Of a DNA stretch of 64,000 bases, positions 34,839-44,735 are shown in pieces; the stretch's first letter is position 1; each line of letters starts with the position of its first letter. Made by a program: the position numbers and the translations under genes. A model generated the notes under the pieces. The model saw only the letters and a program-made list of their open reading frames with translations, was not told the origin of the DNA and did no database searches. The DNA is from Rhodoblastus acidophilus (GTDB lineage: Bacteria; Pseudomonadota; Alphaproteobacteria; Rhizobiales; Beijerinckiaceae): NCBI RefSeq assembly GCF_025961575.1, contig NZ_JAOQNX010000005.1, forward strand, positions 124,001 to 188,000, given 5' to 3'.

Positions 34839-35720
34839 TCACCGCGTCGGGATCGGCGCGCCGCTGCGGTAATCGTAAAAACCGCGCTGCGTCTTGCGGC
34901 CGAGCCAGCCGGCCTCGACATATTTCACCAGCAGCGGGCAGGGGCGGTATTTGGAATCCGCCAGCCCCTCATGCAGCACCTGCATCACCGACAGACAGGT
35001 GTCCAGGCCGATGAAATCGGCGAGCTGCAGCGGTCCCATGGGATGGTTGGCGCCGAGCCGCATGGCGGTGTCGATGGCGTCGACCGAGCCCACGCCTTCG
35101 TAAAGCGTGTAAATCGCCTCGTTGATCATCGGCAGCAGGATGCGGTTGACGATGAAGGCCGGGAAATCTTCGGAGACCGTGACCGTCTTGTGCAGCTTCT
35201 CGATGAAAACCTTGGCCGCGGAAAAAGTCTCGTCCTCGGTGGCGATGCCCCGGATCAGTTCGACGAGCTGCATACGCGGCACCGGATTCATGAAATGAAT
35301 GCCGATGAACCGTCCGGGACGGTCGGTGCTCGCGGCGAGCCGCGTGATCGAAATCGACGAAGTGTTGGTGGCGACGATGGCGTCCGGCTTCAGATGGCCG
35401 CGCAGATTGGTGAAGACGCTGCGCTTGATCTCCTCGTTCTCGGAGGCCGCCTCCATGACGAGGTCGGCGTCGCCGAGCGCCGCGAAATTCGCCGCGGGCT
35501 TGACCAGCGCCAGCGCCGCATCCTTTTCCGCCGCGCTCATGCCGCCGCGTTCGACCACGCGGGCGAGATTGGCGCCGATCCGCGCGATCCCGGCTTCGAT
35601 TCTTTCAGGAGAAATGTCGTTGAGGAGAACTGCGAAACCTGCGGACGCGCTGACTTGGGCGATGCCGCAGCCCATTTGTCCCGCGCCGACGACGCCGATT
35701 TTGCGAATCTCGAAGCTCAT
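34839..35720 (-). CDS. 3-hydroxybutyryl-CoA dehydrogenase
   Basis: 293-residue NAD(P)-dependent dehydrogenase of short-chain 3-hydroxyacyl-CoA, used in butanoate/PHB-linked metabolism or beta-oxidation. Rossmann motif IGVVGAGQMGCGIAQ at the N-terminus, then ASENEEIKRSVF, ATNTSSISITRLA, GIHFMNPVPRMQLVELI (catalytic His), EDFPAFIVNRIL and MRLGANHPMGPLQLADFIGLD in the C-terminal domain. I chose the ATG at 35720, which has CGGGAA upstream; the ATG at 35726 has none at a useful distance. It lies downstream of etfA in the same direction (119-base gap with a repeat), a frequent pairing because ETF supports acyl-CoA dehydrogenases. Names used for this family include hbd and paaH; the exact substrate cannot be told. 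Confidence 0.93.
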   Translation of the reverse strand: MSFEIRKIGVVGAGQMGCGIAQVSASAGFAVLLNDISPERIEAGIARIGANLARVVERGGMSAAEKDAALALVKPAANFAALGDADLVMEAASENEEIKRSVFTNLRGHLKPDAIVATNTSSISITRLAASTDRPGRFIGIHFMNPVPRMQLVELIRGIATEDETFSAAKVFIEKLHKTVTVSEDFPAFIVNRILLPMINEAIYTLYEGVGSVDAIDTAMRLGANHPMGPLQLADFIGLDTCLSVMQVLHEGLADSKYRPCPLLVKYVEAGWLGRKTQRGFYDYRSGAPIPTR

Positions 35721-35781
35721 GTGCATTCCCGGGGCTGAAACCGGCGGCGATCATAGGGCCTAATCGCCGCCAGTCCATAGG

Positions 35782-35826
35782 TCTAGAGCATGATCCCATA
35801 AAGTCTAGGACCCGAAGTCATGCTCC
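35782..35826. repeat. Palindromic intergenic repeat (AGAGCATGATC type)
   Basis: TCTAGAGCATGATCC (35782-35796) and GAAGTCATGCTCC (35814-35826) resemble the two arms of an intergenic palindrome common in Rhizobiales genomes. A related half (GCTCATGCTCTAG, 52553-52565) occurs downstream of the gene at 52593. The arms here are imperfect. Confidence 0.4.
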
Positions 35827-35839
35827 CGGCGCAGAGCGC

Positions 35840-36781
35840 TCAGCGGCCGATCTTGGCCAACTCGTCGTTCAGTTCGGGCAGGGCCTGGTAAAGGTCCGCG
35901 ACAAGGCCGTAATCGGCGACCTGGAAGATCGGCGCTTCCTCGTCCTTGTTGATCGCCACGATCACCTTGGAATCCTTCATGCCCGCCAGATGCTGGATGG
36001 CGCCGGAAATGCCCACGGCGATGTAGAGCTCGGGCGCGACCACTTTGCCGGTCTGGCCGACCTGCCAGTCGTTGGGGGCGTAGCCCGCATCGACCGCGGC
36101 GCGCGAGGCGCCCATGGCTGCGCCGAGCTTGTCGGCGACCGGCTCGATATAGGTCTTGAAATTTTCCGCATTGGCCATGGCGCGGCCGCCGGAAATGATG
36201 ATTTTCGCCGAGGTCAGCTCCGGACGGTCGGAGACCGCCAAAGCCTCGCTCTTGAAGCTCGACAGGCCGGAGTCCGCCGGGGTCGTCACCGCCTCGATCG
36301 GCGCCGAACCGCCTTCGCCGGCCGCCGCGAAGGTGGAGGTGCGCACCGTGATCACCTTTTTCGCGTCGGTCGCCTGCACCGTCTGGATGGCGTTGCCGGC
36401 GTAGATCGGGCGCTCGAACGTGTCGGGCGACACGACTTTCGAGATTTCCGACACCTGCGCCACGTCGAGCAAAGCGGCGACGCGCGGCAGCACGTTCTTG
36501 CCGTTCGAGGTCGCGGGGGCGACGATGGCGTCATAAGAGCCGGCGAGCGACACGATCAGGTCGGCCGTGACTTCGGCGATCTGATGCTTGAAGGCGTCGC
36601 CCGAGGCCGTGAGCACCTTTTCCACGCCCGCGAGTTTCGACGCGGCCTGCGCGGCCTCGTCCGAGCCGCAGGCGACCAGGATGTGCACCGGCGCGCCGAG
36701 CGCGGCGGCGGCGGTGAGCGCCTTGGCGGTGGCGTCGTTCAGCTTGCCGCCATGCACTTCAGCAAGGAGAAGAGTCGTCAT
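35840..36781 (-). CDS. etfA: Electron transfer flavoprotein, alpha subunit
   Basis: 313-residue subunit of the FAD/AMP-containing ETF that passes electrons from acyl-CoA and related dehydrogenases to ETF-ubiquinone oxidoreductase. N-terminal domain [21 protein letters not shown]-terminal FAD domain with [64 protein letters not shown] and [20 protein letters not shown], all family signatures. Its ATG shares one base with the etfB stop, as in most etfBA operons. Confidence 0.97.
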   Translation of the reverse strand: MTTLLLAEVHGGKLNDATAKALTAAAALGAPVHILVACGSDEAAQAASKLAGVEKVLTASGDAFKHQIAEVTADLIVSLAGSYDAIVAPATSNGKNVLPRVAALLDVAQVSEISKVVSPDTFERPIYAGNAIQTVQATDAKKVITVRTSTFAAAGEGGSAPIEAVTTPADSGLSSFKSEALAVSDRPELTSAKIIISGGRAMANAENFKTYIEPVADKLGAAMGASRAAVDAGYAPNDWQVGQTGKVVAPELYIAVGISGAIQHLAGMKDSKVIVAINKDEEAPIFQVADYGLVADLYQALPELNDELAKIGR

Positions 36782-37530
36782 CAGATCACCCCGGCTTCGT
36801 CTTTGAGTTTGCTCACCAGTTCGGCCACCGAGGCCACTTTCACGCCCGCCTTGCGCGACGCCGGTTCGGTCGTCTTCAGAACTTTCAGACGCGGCGCGGT
36901 GTCCACGCCATAGTCGGCGGGGGTCTTTTCGGCGATCGGCTTCTTCTTCGCCTTCATGATGTTGGGCAGCGAGGCGTAGCGCGGCTCGTTGAGGCGCAGG
37001 TCGGTGGTCACCACCGCCGGGGTCTTGACCGTCACGGTCTGCAGGCCGCCGTCAACCTCGCGGGTGACGTCGACGGTTCCGTCGGCGACTTCCACCTTGG
37101 AGGCGAAGGTGCCCTGGCCCCAGCCGAGCAGCGCCGCCAGCATCTGGCCGGTCTGGTTGCTGTCGTCGTCGATCGCCTGCTTGCCCAGGATGATCAGTCC
37201 GGGCTGCTCTTCCTGCGCCACGGCTTTCAAAATCTTGGCGACGGCGAGCGGCTCGACCGTGTCGTCGGTCTTGACCAGAATGCCGCGGTCCGCGCCCATG
37301 GCGAGGCCGGTGCGCAGGGTTTCGGTCGCCTGCTGCGGGCCGATGGAGACGACCACGACTTCCGTCGCCTTGCCGGCTTCCTTCAGGCGCAGCGCCTCTT
37401 CCACGGCGATTTCGTCGAAGGGATTCATCGACATCTTCACATTGGCGAGTTCGACGCCCGAGCCGTCCGCCTTGACGCGGATCTTCACATTGTAATCGAC
37501 GACCCGCTTCACGGGCACGAGAAGTTTCAT
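36781..37530 (-). CDS. etfB: Electron transfer flavoprotein, beta subunit
   Basis: 249-residue partner of etf[21 protein letters not shown] opens the protein; [44 protein letters not shown] (AMP-binding region) and [43 protein letters not shown] are diagnostic. The ATG at 37530 has GGGAGG upstream; a slightly longer frame begins at 37548. The 424-base gap upstream holds its promoter and a dispersed repeat. Confidence 0.97.
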   Translation of the reverse strand: MKLLVPVKRVVDYNVKIRVKADGSGVELANVKMSMNPFDEIAVEEALRLKEAGKATEVVVVSIGPQQATETLRTGLAMGADRGILVKTDDTVEPLAVAKILKAVAQEEQPGLIILGKQAIDDDSNQTGQMLAALLGWGQGTFASKVEVADGTVDVTREVDGGLQTVTVKTPAVVTTDLRLNEPRYASLPNIMKAKKKPIAEKTPADYGVDTAPRLKVLKTTEPASRKAGVKVASVAELVSKLKDEAGVI

Positions 37531-37864
37531 CGCTTTCCAGCCTCCCAAGGAGAATTGGTTTAGGTGTGATCTAATTGTCCGTCAACTTCTGTTAGTCGGG
37601 CGGCAAAACTTAGTCAATTGCGGCGCGGGGTGGAAAAAAGTCCCGACCCGCCCGATCCGGCGCCTGCGCGGAAAAGGGCTGGGAAATTGGGGCCTTCGCG
37701 ATGGCGCGGGTCTTTTCGGCAAAATCGCGCAGCGGTCTTGCGGAAAAACCGGATCGTCGTTGGCGCCGGGGCGCCAGCGCCGCTCGCGCGGGGGTGGAGC
37801 GGCGCCGCTGTGATGGGGGGAAATCGCTTGACCATGCTTTCGACGCGCGCCCCTTGAGGAAAAA

Positions 37865-37929
37865 CCCCTCATCCGTCTCGCCGCCTGACGGCGGCGAGCC
37901 ACCTTCTCCCGCAAGGGGAGAAGGAGGGG
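37865..37929. repeat. Dispersed palindromic repeat, copy 1
   Basis: Begins CCCCTCATCCGTCTC and ends CACCTTCTCCC-GCAA-GGGGAGAAGG, with a CCGCC/GGCGG inner hairpin. The same unit recurs at 45257-45315 and twice at 51494-51622. It lies in the 424-base gap 37531-37954 between etfB and the DUF4175 gene; the rest of that gap shows no gene. Confidence 0.85.
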
Positions 37930-37954
37930 CGCTGGCGGGTTTTCAAGAGATAAC

Positions 37955-40348
37955 TCAGTTGGGGCGAATCAGGCGCTCCAGATAATCCAGCTCTTCCTGG
38001 GCGCGGCTGGGGTCTGAGAGACGTTTGCGCAATTCGTCCAAAATCCGCCGCGCCTTCTGCGCCGCCGTGGCCTTGACGCCGTCGCTGCGCTGGGCGTTGT
38101 CGAACGGGCCCTCGCCGTTCTTGTCGCGCCCGCCGCGTTTTTCCCCTCCGGCCTCCTGACCCTCGCCGTCCTTGCCCTTGGCCATTTCGCCGGCGCTCTT
38201 GCCCATCTGGTCGAGCGCGCGCTGCTGCTCGGACATGGCTTGCGCCTCGTCGCCCTGCTTCAGGGCGTTTTCCGCGTCCTTCATCGCTTCCTCGGCCTGT
38301 TTCAGGCCTTCCGCCGCCTTCTCGTCCATGCCGGGCGCGTTCTTTCGCAGCGCGTCGAGCTTTTCGCGCAATTTGCTTTGGCGCTGCTCCAGCGAACTCT
38401 CGCCGGGCTTGTCGCTCTCGCCTTTCCCCTTGCCGGATTTCTGACTTTCGCCCTGCTGGTCCTGCTCGCGGCCCTGCGCGCCCGGCGCGCCTTTGCGGCG
38501 CTCCTGTTCGGCGGTTTCGTCGCGCAATTGCTGCTGCTCGCGCATCATCTTGTCGAGGTCGCGCCGGGACTGGCGGTCGCGCGATTTCTGCGAGGGACCG
38601 CCCTGCGCATTCTGCAGGTTTTCCAGCATGGATTGCATCTGGTCGAGCAGGGCCTGGGCGGTCTCCATGTCGCCCTCTTCCATGGCCTTCTTCATCTGCT
38701 CCAGGAGCTTTTGGAAATCCTCGGGCGAGACCGCCTTGCCCTCGCCGGTCTGGCTCTCGCCTTGCCGCTGCTGGCCCTTTTTCGCCATTTCCTGGAGAAA
38801 ATTCTCCATGGCCTTCTGCATGTCCTTGGTGAGGCGGTCGATTTCCTCTTTGGAGGCGCCGTTCTTCATCGCCTCGCGCAGCGCCTTTTCCGCCGCGCGC
38901 AGGTCGCGCTCGGCCTGGGACATATCCCCTTCCTCGATCTGCAGGGCCATGGCCCAGAGATAATCGGCGACCTCCCTTAAATCGTCGTCGTTCTGGGCGT
39001 GGCGCAGGCTGAGAATGGCCTGGCGCAGGCCGAGATGGACCGAAAGCTTGGGGGTGAAAAGTTCGGGGGCGATGTCCAGCGCCTCCAGAGCCGAATTCAC
39101 CTGGCCCCGGCGCTCCGCGTCGAGCGCGAGAATGCGGCGCTGCTCGACCAGGGCCTGGGCCAGCGGGTCCCTAAACGTCTTCTGCGGCAGGGCGAAAGGC
39201 CCGACGCGGGCCTCGCCCTCCTGTCCGGCCTCGTCATGGACGCTCAGGCGCAAGTCCATGGGGCGGCCGGCATAGGGGCTGTCGCTCCAGTCCAGCGTGG
39301 CGCGCGCCTCGCCGAGGCCGCCCGGCGCCGCCGGCAGCTCCAGCGCCGCCTCGGGCGGGGCGAACAGCGCGCGGCCGCTGTCCTCGGTCGGCTTCGCCGC
39401 GATTTTGGCGTCACGGGCGCCGTAATCGTCGTCGATGCGATAGGTGAGGGTGAACGACCCCCGCGCGTTGGCTTTGGGCTCGCCGACCAGCGCGATTTTG
39501 GGGGGCTGGTCGGGCTCGGCGTGGAGAACAAAATTTCCGCGCGCCGCGCCGGACAGGATGAGATGGGCGTCGCGGCGGAGGACAAAGTGTTTTTCGCCGG
39601 TTTTTTCGGGGGCGGGTTCGAGGCCCTCCGAGGCGTTGATCCCGAGCGCGGCGATGTTTCCGGCCCGCGCCACGATCAGCGCGCCGACCGGGGCCGAAAT
39701 GCTTTGCTCCTCGTTCTGGTTGAGGGTCAGGACGATGGGCGGCTTGCCGGTGTAGCGCGGCGGGTCGATCCAGACGTCGACGCGAGTCGAATTTTCCGAT
39801 GCGAGCGTGCGCCAATCGAAGGCGGCGGCGAGGCGGATGTATTTTTCCGGGCCGGCGACAAAGGCGGTGGCGCATAGCGCCAGGATCGCCAGCGCGCCCC
39901 AGGCGCGCGGGTCCTGGGCGGCGAGGCGCGGCGCGGGAAGGGGCGCGCTCAGTTTTCCCACGTTTTTCCGCATGCGGCGCAGATGCGCGGCCCACAGCAG
40001 GTTTGTCGGCGCCTGATCGGGATTGGCGAGCGCGTCGGCGAGGGCGGCGGCGGGATTGTCCTCGCGGCCCTGGTCGAGTTTTGCGCGGGCGCTTGCGCGG
40101 CTCACCCAACGCAGGTGGCGCAGGCGGGACAGGGCGAGCAGCAGCAGGACGGCGAGCGCGCCGGCGCCGGCGATGCGGCCGGCTGGCGTCGCCGCCAGCC
40201 AGATGCCGGTCCAGGACAAAGCGGCAAAACCGATCAGCACCGCCAAAGCGGGGGCGAGCAGCAGGATGAGCTGTTCGAGGAACAGGGCGAGCTGGGTGAG
40301 GAGAGTGAGCAGGCCAAGCCGCTTTCGTGCGGCGCGCAACTCTTCCAT
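37955..40348 (-). CDS. DUF4175 (TIGR02302-type) membrane protein
   Basis: 797-residue protein of a family confined mostly to Alphaproteobacteria, function unknown. The N-terminus has two to three transmembrane helices (LILLLAPALAVLIGFAAL, IAGAGALAVLLLLALSRL) and another near residue 150 (WGALAILALCATAFVAGP). The middle has periplasmic Ig-like strand patterns (VDVWIDPPRYTGKPPIVLTL, DDYGARDAKI, RPMDLRLSVHDEAGQEG). The last 300 residues are extremely rich in Glu, Gln, Lys, Met and Gly, with long helices (LLEQMKKAMEEGDMETAQAL) and a GEGQ/QGESQ low-complexity tract. The family name is secure; a role in envelope organisation is only a guess. It is upstream of nothing obviously related; lysA follows on its 5' side after a repeat. 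Confidence 0.9.
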   Translation of the reverse strand: MEELRAARKRLGLLTLLTQLALFLEQLILLLAPALAVLIGFAALSWTGIWLAATPAGRIAGAGALAVLLLLALSRLRHLRWVSRASARAKLDQGREDNPAAALADALANPDQAPTNLLWAAHLRRMRKNVGKLSAPLPAPRLAAQDPRAWGALAILALCATAFVAGPEKYIRLAAAFDWRTLASENSTRVDVWIDPPRYTGKPPIVLTLNQNEEQSISAPVGALIVARAGNIAALGINASEGLEPAPEKTGEKHFVLRRDAHLILSGAARGNFVLHAEPDQPPKIALVGEPKANARGSFTLTYRIDDDYGARDAKIAAKPTEDSGRALFAPPEAALELPAAPGGLGEARATLDWSDSPYAGRPMDLRLSVHDEAGQEGEARVGPFALPQKTFRDPLAQALVEQRRILALDAERRGQVNSALEALDIAPELFTPKLSVHLGLRQAILSLRHAQNDDDLREVADYLWAMALQIEEGDMSQAERDLRAAEKALREAMKNGASKEEIDRLTKDMQKAMENFLQEMAKKGQQRQGESQTGEGKAVSPEDFQKLLEQMKKAMEEGDMETAQALLDQMQSMLENLQNAQGGPSQKSRDRQSRRDLDKMMREQQQLRDETAEQERRKGAPGAQGREQDQQGESQKSGKGKGESDKPGESSLEQRQSKLREKLDALRKNAPGMDEKAAEGLKQAEEAMKDAENALKQGDEAQAMSEQQRALDQMGKSAGEMAKGKDGEGQEAGGEKRGGRDKNGEGPFDNAQRSDGVKATAAQKARRILDELRKRLSDPSRAQEELDYLERLIRPN

Positions 40349-40395
40349 TCTGTCTCCGTTGCTGGCCCTGGCGACTGGCCGACCGCGTGGACCGC

Positions 40396-40442
40396 CCTCG
40401 TCCTTCGAGACGCCCGCTGGCGCGGGCTCCTCAGGATGAGGG
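40396..40442. repeat. Palindromic repeat (TCCTTCGAGACGCCC type)
   Basis: CCTCGTCCTTCGAGACGCCC followed by an inner GCTGGC loop and GCGGGCTCCTCAGGATGAGG. The outer and inner arms are imperfect inverted repeats. This is a REP-like element known widely in Rhizobiales; it lies in the 120-base gap between lysA and the DUF4175 gene. Confidence 0.7.
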
Positions 40443-40468
40443 CTATTGCGAGGCGGACGGCCCGCTGA

Positions 40469-41740
40469 TCATAGCAACCAGTTGGGAACGCGGTCGAGTC
40501 CGATCAAGTCCTCGTAGCGCAGGCGCGGACGGATCAGGGCGTGTTTGTCGCCGTCCACCAGCACTTCCGGGATCAGCAGCCGGCTGTTGTAGGTGCAGGC
40601 CTGCGCCGCGCCATAGGCGCCCGCCGACATCACCGCCAGCAGATCGCCCGGCTGCGGTTCCGGCAGCGTCCGGTTTTTGGCCAGATAATCGCCGGTTTCG
40701 CAGACGGGGCCGACGAGGTCGGCCTTGATCTCCGCCGTTCCCGCGGCGGGTTGCGCCACCGGGAAAATGTCGTGGTGGGCTTCGTAGAGCGTGGGGCGCA
40801 CCAGATCGTTCATCGCCGCGTCGACGATGACGAAATTCTTGCCGGCGCCGCGCTTCACATAAATCACCTTGGTGACCAGCACCCCGGCATTGCCGACGAT
40901 CAGCCGGCCCGGCTCGAACACGGTCTTCACGCCCAAAGGTTTGATGTGGCGGCGCACGATCGCGGCGTAGAGATCGGGATGGTAGCTTTCCGGATTGTCC
41001 TGCTCGGAATAGGGAATGCCGAGGCCGCCGCCGAGATCGACATGGGCGATGTCATGGCCGCGCCGCCGCAATTCGCCGACGAAGCCGGCGAGCAGAGCAA
41101 AGGCGTTGTCGAAGGGCGCGAGATCGGTGATCTGCGAGCCAATATGCATGTCCACGCCGGAAATTTTGACGCCGGGCAGTTTGGCGGCGCGGTCGTAAAC
41201 GTCGGCGGCGACCGAAATCGGCACGCCGAACTTGTTTTCCGACTTGCCGGTCGAAATTTTCGCGTGAGTCTTGGCGTCGACGTCGGGGTTGACGCGGATG
41301 GAAATCGGGGCGGTTTGCCCGCGCGACGAAGCGATCTGGGAGATGCGCTCCAGCTCCGGTTCGGATTCGACATTGAAGCAGAAAATGCCGAGGTCCAGCG
41401 CCAAAGCGATCTCGCGATCGGTCTTGCCGACGCCGGAAAAGGTGATCTTTCCGCCCTTCACTCCGGCGGCTTGCGCGCGCAAAAGCTCGCCTTCGGAGAC
41501 GACGTCCATGCCGGCGCCCATTCCCGCCAGCAATTTGAGGATCGCCTGGTTGGAATTGGCCTTCATCGCATAGCAGACGAGGGCGTCGAGGTCGGCGACG
41601 GCCTTTGAAAACACCGAAAAATGCCGGCGGATGGTCGCGGCGCTGTAGAGATAGAACGGGGTTTCGACCTCGCGCGCCAGATCGGGCAGGGCATGGCCTT
41701 CGGCGTGGAGGACGCCGTTTTCATAAGCGAAATGACGCAT
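40469..41740 (-). CDS. lysA: Diaminopimelate decarboxylase
   Basis: 423-residue PLP enzyme for the last step of lysine synthesis. ETPFYLYSAATIRRHF at the N-terminus, Lys for PLP in VCYAMKANSNQAIL, GMDVVSEGEL, VNPDVDAKTHAKISTGKSENKFG, HIGSQITD, DLGGGLGI, EPGRLIVGNAGVLVTKVIYVK, GPVCETGDYLAKNR and AGAYGAAQACTYNSR. The ATG at 41740 gives the family N-terminus; a long extension upstream belongs to shadow sequence. It is 5 bases after a small lipoprotein gene and downstream of argH, the conserved rhizobial order. Confidence 0.97.
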   Translation of the reverse strand: MRHFAYENGVLHAEGHALPDLAREVETPFYLYSAATIRRHFSVFSKAVADLDALVCYAMKANSNQAILKLLAGMGAGMDVVSEGELLRAQAAGVKGGKITFSGVGKTDREIALALDLGIFCFNVESEPELERISQIASSRGQTAPISIRVNPDVDAKTHAKISTGKSENKFGVPISVAADVYDRAAKLPGVKISGVDMHIGSQITDLAPFDNAFALLAGFVGELRRRGHDIAHVDLGGGLGIPYSEQDNPESYHPDLYAAIVRRHIKPLGVKTVFEPGRLIVGNAGVLVTKVIYVKRGAGKNFVIVDAAMNDLVRPTLYEAHHDIFPVAQPAAGTAEIKADLVGPVCETGDYLAKNRTLPEPQPGDLLAVMSAGAYGAAQACTYNSRLLIPEVLVDGDKHALIRPRLRYEDLIGLDRVPNWLL

Positions 41741-41745
41741 GGATC

Positions 41746-41955
41746 TTACAGCAGGAAGTCGAAGGGCGTGGGTTGCTTGCTGGCGCCGGCTTTCAGCGCG
41801 GGATCGCTGACGCCGCGCGGCAGTTTTTCCGGAGAATTCGACGGCAGGGCGGCGGTGGAGGGCGCCTCGGGATAGCCTTTTCGCCCGCAGCCCTCGAGCG
41901 CGAGCGCGCCCGTGAGCAGGGAGGCGGCGGTGAGCAGGCGAAGCAGTCGAGCCAA
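41746..41955 (-). CDS. Small LptM/YifL-like lipoprotein
   Basis: About 69 residues. A hydrophobic signal (LLRLLTAASLLTGALA) ends in lipobox LEGC followed by GRKGYPEAP, the LxGCGxKGxxxxP motif of LptM (YifL), a lipoprotein that assists LptD assembly. The tail is short and Pro/Ser-rich, ending QPTPFDFLL. No ATG fits; a TTG at 41955 with GGAAAGG upstream is the best start, though not certain. It lies between argH (55-base gap) and lysA (5-base gap), as in many Rhizobiales, where it is often missed by gene callers. Confidence 0.75.
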   Translation of the reverse strand: MARLLRLLTAASLLTGALALEGCGRKGYPEAPSTAALPSNSPEKLPRGVSDPALKAGASKQPTPFDFLL

Positions 41956-42010
41956 GGTCCAAACCTTTCCAATTGCGCGAACTATAGGCGCGAACAGGTC
42001 GCGCCTCCAA

Positions 42011-43396
42011 CTATTTCTTGGCGAGCTTCTGCTTCCAGCCGCGCGCCTGCTCGATGACGTTTTGCGGCGCCGTGCCGCCATAGGACAGACGGCTGCGCAC
42101 CGATTTCTCTACACCAAGCACGTCAAAAATCTCTGACGTGATCGCGGGCTCGACACCCTGCAGTTCGGCGAGCGTCAGTTGTTCCAGTTCTTTGCCGGCG
42201 TCGCTCGCCAGCGCGACGATGCGGCCGGTGACGTGATGGGCCTGGCGGAACGGCAGGTTGAGCGCGCGGACGAGCCAATCGGCCAAATCGGTGGCGGTGG
42301 AATAGCCGGAGCCGGCCGCCGCCTTCATCTTTTCCAGCTTCGGCGTCATGTCGCGGACCATGCCGGCCATGGCGGCGATGCACAGGGACAGGCTTTGCAG
42401 GGAGTCGAAACAGCCTTCCTTGTCCTCCTGCATGTCCTTGGAATAGGCGAGCGGCAGGCCCTTCATCACGATCAGCAAGCCGGCGAGGTCGCCGATGACG
42501 CGGCCCGACTTGCCGCGCACCAGTTCGGCGGCGTCGGGATTGCGCTTTTGCGGCATGATCGACGAGCCCGTCGTGAACTTGTCGGACAAAGCGATGAAAC
42601 CGAACTGCGGCGTGGTCCACAGCACGATTTCCTCGGCGAAGCGCGACAGATGCGTGGCGGTAATCGCCGCGGCCGACAGGGTTTCCAGGACGAAATCGCG
42701 ATCCGAGACGCTGTCGAGCGAATTGGCGGTGGGGCGGTCGAAGCCCAGGGTTTTGGCGGTGGCGAAACGGTCGATGGGGAACGACGTGCCGGCCAAGGCG
42801 GCGGCGCCGAGCGGGCATTCGTTCAGTCTCTTGCGCGCGTCGGCGAAACGGCCGCGGTCGCGCGACATCATTTCGACATAGGCGAGCAGGTGGTGGCCGA
42901 AAGTGACGGGTTGCGCCGATTGCAGATGCGTAAAGCCGGGCATGACGGCTTCGGCATAGGTTTCCGCCTTGTCGACCAGCGCGGCCTGCAGGTCGGCGAG
43001 CTGGGCGTCCAATTCGTCAATGGTGTCGCGCACCCACAGCTTGAAATCGACGGCGACCTGGTCGTTGCGCGAGCGCGCCGTGTGCAGGCGTCCGGCGGTC
43101 GGACCGATCTTTTCGGCGAGGCGCGATTCGACATTCATGTGAATGTCTTCCAGCGCCCTGGAGAAGGTGAAGGCGCCGGACTCGATTTCGGCGGCGACCT
43201 CGTCTAGACCCTTCGAAATCGCTTCGGCGTCGGCGGCGCTGACGATGCCCTGCTTCGCCAGCATGGCGACATGGGCCTTCGAGCCGGCAATGTCTTGTTT
43301 CGCCAAGCGATAGTCGAAACCGATGGAGGCGTTGATTTCTTCCATGATGGCGTCGGGACCGCTGGCGAACCGGCCGCCCCACATCTGATTGCTCAT
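42011..43396 (-). CDS. argH: Argininosuccinate lyase
   Basis: 461-residue enzyme splitting argininosuccinate to arginine and fumarate. [20 protein letters not shown] at the start; [45 protein letters not shown], and the fumarase/lyase signature with the catalytic Ser loop [24 protein letters not shown]. Length is typical. Start at 43396; divergent from a TlpA-family gene with only 33 bases between start codons. Confidence 0.97.
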   Translation of the reverse strand: MSNQMWGGRFASGPDAIMEEINASIGFDYRLAKQDIAGSKAHVAMLAKQGIVSAADAEAISKGLDEVAAEIESGAFTFSRALEDIHMNVESRLAEKIGPTAGRLHTARSRNDQVAVDFKLWVRDTIDELDAQLADLQAALVDKAETYAEAVMPGFTHLQSAQPVTFGHHLLAYVEMMSRDRGRFADARKRLNECPLGAAALAGTSFPIDRFATAKTLGFDRPTANSLDSVSDRDFVLETLSAAAITATHLSRFAEEIVLWTTPQFGFIALSDKFTTGSSIMPQKRNPDAAELVRGKSGRVIGDLAGLLIVMKGLPLAYSKDMQEDKEGCFDSLQSLSLCIAAMAGMVRDMTPKLEKMKAAAGSGYSTATDLADWLVRALNLPFRQAHHVTGRIVALASDAGKELEQLTLAELQGVEPAITSEIFDVLGVEKSVRSRLSYGGTAPQNVIEQARGWKQKLAKK

Positions 43397-43429
43397 GACT
43401 TTCTCCAGAAGACCGTAGCCGAGGCCCTC

Positions 43430-44110
43430 ATGACTGACCCTGACGAACCGCAAGAGCCGGTGCGCGCCACGCCCGAACAAATGCGCCAGATCGCGCGCAA
43501 ACTCATCCTGCCGCACGCGATCTTCGTCCCCACGGCCATGGCCGCGTGTGTTTGGTTCGTCCTATACGTGTTGGGCGGGGAGGGCAAGAAAGCGGAAGCG
43601 GCGCAATGCGAGGCGTCGCGGGCCGTGGCCGCGCGGATCGCGCCTTTGGCCAAGGGGGATTTTGCCGCGCTTGCGGTGCGGCCCGAGCCGAAGCCCATGC
43701 CGGAGCTTTCGTTTGTCGGGCCGAACGGGGCGACCACGCTGGCGGCTTTTCGCGGCAAGCCCATGGTGCTGAACGCCTGGGCGACGTGGTGCGTGCCGTG
43801 CCGCGAGGAAATGCCGGCGCTGGACCGGTTGCAGGGCGCGGCTGAGGGCGTCGTCGTGGTGGCGCTCAATGTCGATACGGCGAAAAAGGAGCGGGCGAAG
43901 GCGTTTTTGGGCGAGATCGGCGTGAAGAATTTGGGGTTTTATCAGGACGCGGATGGCGCGAGCTTTGAGGCGCTGCGTCGGGCCGGGAAGGTTTTGGGGC
44001 TGCCGACCACGTTTGTCGTTGGGCCCGATGGCTGCGAGATCGCGGCGCTGGCGGGGCCGGCGAAATGGGATGGGGAGGAGGCCAAGGCGCTGGTGGGGGC
44101 GCTCAAGTAA
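43430..44110 (+). CDS. tlpA: TlpA-family thiol:disulfide oxidoreductase, membrane anchored
   Basis: 226-residue thioredoxin-fold protein. An N-terminal cytoplasmic segment precedes one transmembrane helix ([20 protein letters not shown]), so the thioredoxin domain is periplasmic. Active site WCVPC near residue 122 ([23 protein letters not shown]), cis-Pro in [15 protein letters not shown]. TlpA reduces cysteines needed for CuA insertion in cytochrome oxidase or for cytochrome c haem attachment. Divergent from argH, the conserved arrangement in Bradyrhizobium and relatives. Cytochrome-related genes occur elsewhere in the window but not next to it. Confidence 0.93.
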   Translation: MTDPDEPQEPVRATPEQMRQIARKLILPHAIFVPTAMAACVWFVLYVLGGEGKKAEAAQCEASRAVAARIAPLAKGDFAALAVRPEPKPMPELSFVGPNGATTLAAFRGKPMVLNAWATWCVPCREEMPALDRLQGAAEGVVVVALNVDTAKKERAKAFLGEIGVKNLGFYQDADGASFEALRRAGKVLGLPTTFVVGPDGCEIAALAGPAKWDGEEAKALVGALK

Positions 44111-44119
44111 GGTCGCTGC

Positions 44120-44155
44120 TTGTTATCCGGAATTTTGTAGCTACATTGGAGCTAC
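44120..44155 (+). promoter_or_regulatory. Promoter and operator of the toxin-antitoxin pair
   Basis: TTGTTA (44120-44125) and TACATT (44142-44147), 16 bases apart, form a plausible sigma-70 promoter. The perfect palindrome TGTAGCTACA (44136-44145) and a half repeat GAGCTAC (44149-44155) overlap the -10 region, as expected for antitoxin autorepression. Confidence 0.6.
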
Positions 44156-44167
44156 GGAGGATAAGTC

Positions 44168-44425
44168 ATGGCTGCAACGGATATTGTTCGCGCGCGCATC
44201 GACCACGCGACCAAGGAGCGCGCCGCCGAAGCCCTGGCGGAAATGGGTTTGTCTATTTCGGACGCGATCCGGTTGCTGATGATGCGGATCGCCGACGAGC
44301 GGCGCTTGCCGTTTGAAGTCAAAGCGCCCAATGCGGCGACGCGCAGGGCCATGGCGGAGCTCGAGAGCGGGAAGGGCCATAGGTCCGAAAACGCCGAAGC
44401 TCTTTTCAAAGACCTTGGCATTTGA
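44168..44425 (+). CDS. RelB/DinJ-family antitoxin
   Basis: 85-residue ribbon-helix-helix protein. IVRARIDHATKERAAEALAEMG is the DNA-binding strand-helix, LSISDAIRLLMMRIADERRLPFEVK the second helix and linker, and the C-terminus (SENAEALFKDLGI) should wrap the toxin. Ribosome site GGAGG. The toxin gene follows after 3 bases. Palindromes in the promoter fit autorepression. Confidence 0.93.
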   Translation: MAATDIVRARIDHATKERAAEALAEMGLSISDAIRLLMMRIADERRLPFEVKAPNAATRRAMAELESGKGHRSENAEALFKDLGI

Positions 44426-44428
44426 GCG

Positions 44429-44701
44429 GTGCTGACGCCCGTCTGGGCCGCCCGTTTCCGCCGCGACGTGAAATGGGCGGAAAAACGCGGCAAGGATATG
44501 GTCAAACTTAAGGACGCATTGATCCTATTGATTGAACAGCAGCCTTTGCCGCCGAGTTACGCCGATCATCCCCTGAAGGGCGATTGGAAGGGCTACCGGG
44601 ATATTCATCTGGAGCCGGACTGGCTCTTGCTCTACCGCGTCGAAGGCTCCGAACTGCACCTCGCCAGGACAGGAAGCCATTCCGACCTGTTCAAGGAGTG
44701 A
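44429..44701 (+). CDS. YafQ-type (RelE superfamily) mRNA interferase toxin
   Basis: 90-residue toxin. WAARFRRDVKWAEKRGKDMVKL, the YADHPLKGDWKGYRDIHLEPDW block with the catalytic His residues, LLLYRVEGSELHLARTGSHSDLF: all match YafQ, which cleaves mRNA on the ribosome. Start is GTG. Partner of the RelB/DinJ-type antitoxin immediately upstream. The ORF is intact. Confidence 0.93.
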   Translation: MLTPVWAARFRRDVKWAEKRGKDMVKLKDALILLIEQQPLPPSYADHPLKGDWKGYRDIHLEPDWLLLYRVEGSELHLARTGSHSDLFKE

Positions 44702-44735
44702 GGACGGCGTGAGCCCTGCGGCGACGCCGCAAAAT

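Noticed and set aside
37582-37914. 110-residue minus-strand ORF upstream of etfB
   Set aside because: Arg/Pro-rich, overlaps the dispersed repeat, no ribosome site or family resemblance.
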